From DUZB01 sp964407525 (GTDB lineage Bacteria; Desulfobacterota; DSM-4660; Desulfatiglandales; Desulfatiglandaceae): 5,199 nucleotides of DNA. Of this stretch, positions 3,909 to 5,199 are shown one piece after another. Location: positions 1-5,199 of the forward strand of contig CAYOWC010000337.1 in the NCBI GenBank assembly GCA_964407525.1, read 5' to 3'. Made by a program: the position numbers and the translations under genes. The notes below the pieces were generated by a model that did not search any database, had not been told where the DNA came from, and saw nothing but the letters and a program-made list of their open reading frames with translations. Numbering within the stretch: position 1 is the stretch's first letter; the number at the start of each line of letters is the position of its first letter.

Positions 3909-5199
3909 TCATCCTTTGATCGGTGCAGGCAGATAAATAACTGCGCATTTTTCAGAAGCATTGTCCTCCCCGTCTATTTCAGTTTCTTTTATTATTGGAA
4001 TCCGGCCATAAGCTGTTTTTAATTGTTCACACATATGGTCGAATACCTTTTTGGGTAAGGGCCCGAAAGCTTGAGCCTGGATAGAAGGTTTATCCGAATG
4101 AGGGGAATAGATCGCGATTCCATTATTTTTTCCTTTCCCGCGCCATAATTTTATTTTTATAAAATCGGATTCATAAAGGTCATTTTTCATACAATTATAA
4201 AACCAGTCCTGGAGTATGGCAACAAAAACATAGGGCATGCGGGAGATCTTCAAATGATCGAGACTGTCTTCAAAAACCGGTCTCCCCGGCCGGTCCTCTG
4301 CGGATGGATGGGCTACCCTGTATTGGCTGGCGGCATTTTCCCAGGCCTCCTCGACCAACATGGAAACCAAAAAACTCCGATGCCCGGAATGTTCCAGGTC
4401 CTTCCGTATGTTTTCCTCCAGGCTCAGTGTTCTGGTTCTCAAATCATGGAGATATTCCGAGAAATCCCTACAGTCGTTTTCAGAGGTCTGATGACAGTCG
4501 CTCACAAAAGCCCCGGCGCGGGAAATTAATACATAGTCACGTCTCCTGAGAGAATCCACAGCGATCCGCAACAACCTGTCCCGCCAGGCTATTTTCCTGC
4601 TGTGCAAGTACAAACCCAGAAATGCGAGGGCCAGGATAAACGTAATCGCCGGCCATAATTTCTTGGCCAGCACCCAGAGTGAAGCCGGCCAGTATATGCG
4701 TGAATTTATCATCAACTCCGTCTTTCCGGCATATTTCCGAACCCGCTCGGTGTTTCCTTCTCCGATTCGACGCCAGAGTATCTGCATGGCTTCTAAAATT
4801 TCGATGGATTCCATCCTGGTAGGCCATTCGGGGGTACAGGCGTATTCCTGCCCTTTTTCCATGGCCTTTTGAATCAACCCAATGGCGTTTCTCGCTCCCT
4901 TGCAGGAAGGGCCGCCCAGCATGTCAAGCAATACCCCAAGCCCGAAATCACGGTTTTGTGCGGGCAAATATCCATTTTCAGCAGCAATTGCAGTATGTTT
5001 ACCATCAGAAGCCAGAAAGTTCACCAATTTAAAAGCCAACCGTTTTTCTCTGGTACCATTCACCACCATCAAATCCGTTCCACCCTTGAACATAGCCGGC
5101 AGAAGCGCCATGCCTGCACAATCCCAGAAGGCTTCCGGAGAAGAGGACACGTATTGCATGAAATGTTGTCGCCATCGAGATATGAATGCCGCTGGTTGG
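3909..5199 (-). CDS. Membrane histidine kinase with fused family-1 solute-binding (sugar) sensor domain; N-terminus beyond window
   Basis: The frame is open from the window edge to TGA at 3909-3911 (about 430 codons); ATG 5159 is internal, because coding similarity continues upstream of it. Counting from Met at 5159: residues 1 to about 150 match the C-terminal lobe of sugar ABC solute-binding proteins (FKGGTDLMVVNGTREKRLAFKLVNFLASDGK...ENGYLPAQ, where family 1 has '..GG..L.v...s....A..fi.fL.s.......a...GYLP'). One membrane helix follows (about 168-186, 4602-4658), with basic residues after it. The cytoplasmic part has an H-box LHDLRTRTL with candidate phospho-His238 (4446-4448), then a HATPase-like end: N-box-like FVAILQDWFYNCMKND (312-327), a G-box-like FGPLPKKVFDHM and a final VIYLPAP. 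The usual DxGxG is missing, so ATP binding is uncertain. Likely role: sense an extracellular oligosaccharide and phosphorylate the adjacent receiver. Kinase identity is moderately sure; the binding-protein fusion is well supported. Confidence 0.8.
   Translation of the reverse strand, partial: QPAAFISRWRQHFMQYVSSSPEAFWDCAGMALLPAMFKGGTDLMVVNGTREKRLAFKLVNFLASDGKHTAIAAENGYLPAQNRDFGLGVLLDMLGGPSCKGARNAIGLIQKAMEKGQEYACTPEWPTRMESIEILEAMQILWRRIGEGNTERVRKYAGKTELMINSRIYWPASLWVLAKKLWPAITFILALAFLGLYLHSRKIAWRDRLLRIAVDSLRRRDYVLISRAGAFVSDCHQTSENDCRDFSEYLHDLRTRTLSLEENIRKDLEHSGHRSFLVSMLVEEAWENAASQYRVAHPSAEDRPGRPVFEDSLDHLKISRMPYVFVAILQDWFYNCMKNDLYESDFIKIKLWRGKGKNNGIAIYSPHSDKPSIQAQAFGPLPKKVFDHMCEQLKTAYGRIPIIKETEIDGEDNASEKCAVIYLPAPIKG
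4602..4658 (-). other. Transmembrane helix separating the solute-binding and kinase parts
   Basis: The segment LWPAITFILALAFLGLYL is the only long hydrophobic stretch in the visible protein. It is followed by HSRK and a run rich in Arg, as expected for the inner face of the membrane, placing the solute-binding part outside and the H-box part inside. Confidence 0.85.

Noticed and set aside
5157..5159. ATG at 5159 as the true start of the sensor gene
   Set aside because: The frame stays open and protein-like to the window edge, no ribosome site precedes this ATG, and it would start in the middle of a solute-binding domain with no signal peptide.

Overview
The window looks like a single functional locus from an uncultured Gram-negative bacterium, read entirely from right to left (minus strand). 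The intergenic DNA is rich in short repeats with a 7-bp period and in small palindromes. That style is seen in large, regulation-rich genomes such as those of Desulfobacterota and some candidate phyla, but I cannot fix the taxon from this sequence. A run of exactly 100 N (1498-1597) marks a scaffold gap, so this is a draft, probably metagenomic, assembly.

Layout in order of transcription. (1) 5199-3909: a membrane sensor, cut by the window edge. It has the C-terminal part of a family-1 (sugar-type) extracellular solute-binding domain, one membrane helix, then a cytoplasmic segment with an H-box (HDLRT) and a degenerate HATPase-like end. (2) 3797-3345: a stand-alone CheY-type receiver protein. 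(3) 2990-1219: a divergent bacterial enhancer-binding protein (AAA+ sigma-54 activator family), interrupted by the gap. It has no recognisable receiver domain, an altered GAFTGA loop (GAFTSS), and a winged-helix-like C-terminal end instead of an obvious Fis-type helix-turn-helix. (4) 872-1: a secreted GH5 subfamily-2-like endoglucanase, cut at its C-terminus by the window edge.

The two long non-coding stretches are informative. Upstream of the cellulase (873-1218) lies a near-consensus sigma-54 (-24/-12) promoter. About 150 bp further upstream is a set of three helically phased AGTGAG motifs, two of them inside perfect 11-bp repeats 21 bp apart, which is the arrangement expected of an activator-binding enhancer. 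The stretch 2991-3344, between the receiver gene and the activator gene, holds heptad repeats, an 18-bp palindrome, a duplicated 19-bp motif, a terminator-like hairpin with a T7 tract and a hairpin element that looks inserted into another repeat.

Working model (inference): an extracellular sugar or cellodextrin is sensed through the fused solute-binding domain. The signal passes by His-Asp phosphotransfer to the lone receiver, then by protein-protein contact to the unusual AAA+ activator. The activator binds the enhancer and switches on sigma-54-dependent transcription of the cellulase. The weakest points are the receiver-to-activator step, for which no domain is visible, and whether GAFTSS can still engage sigma-54.
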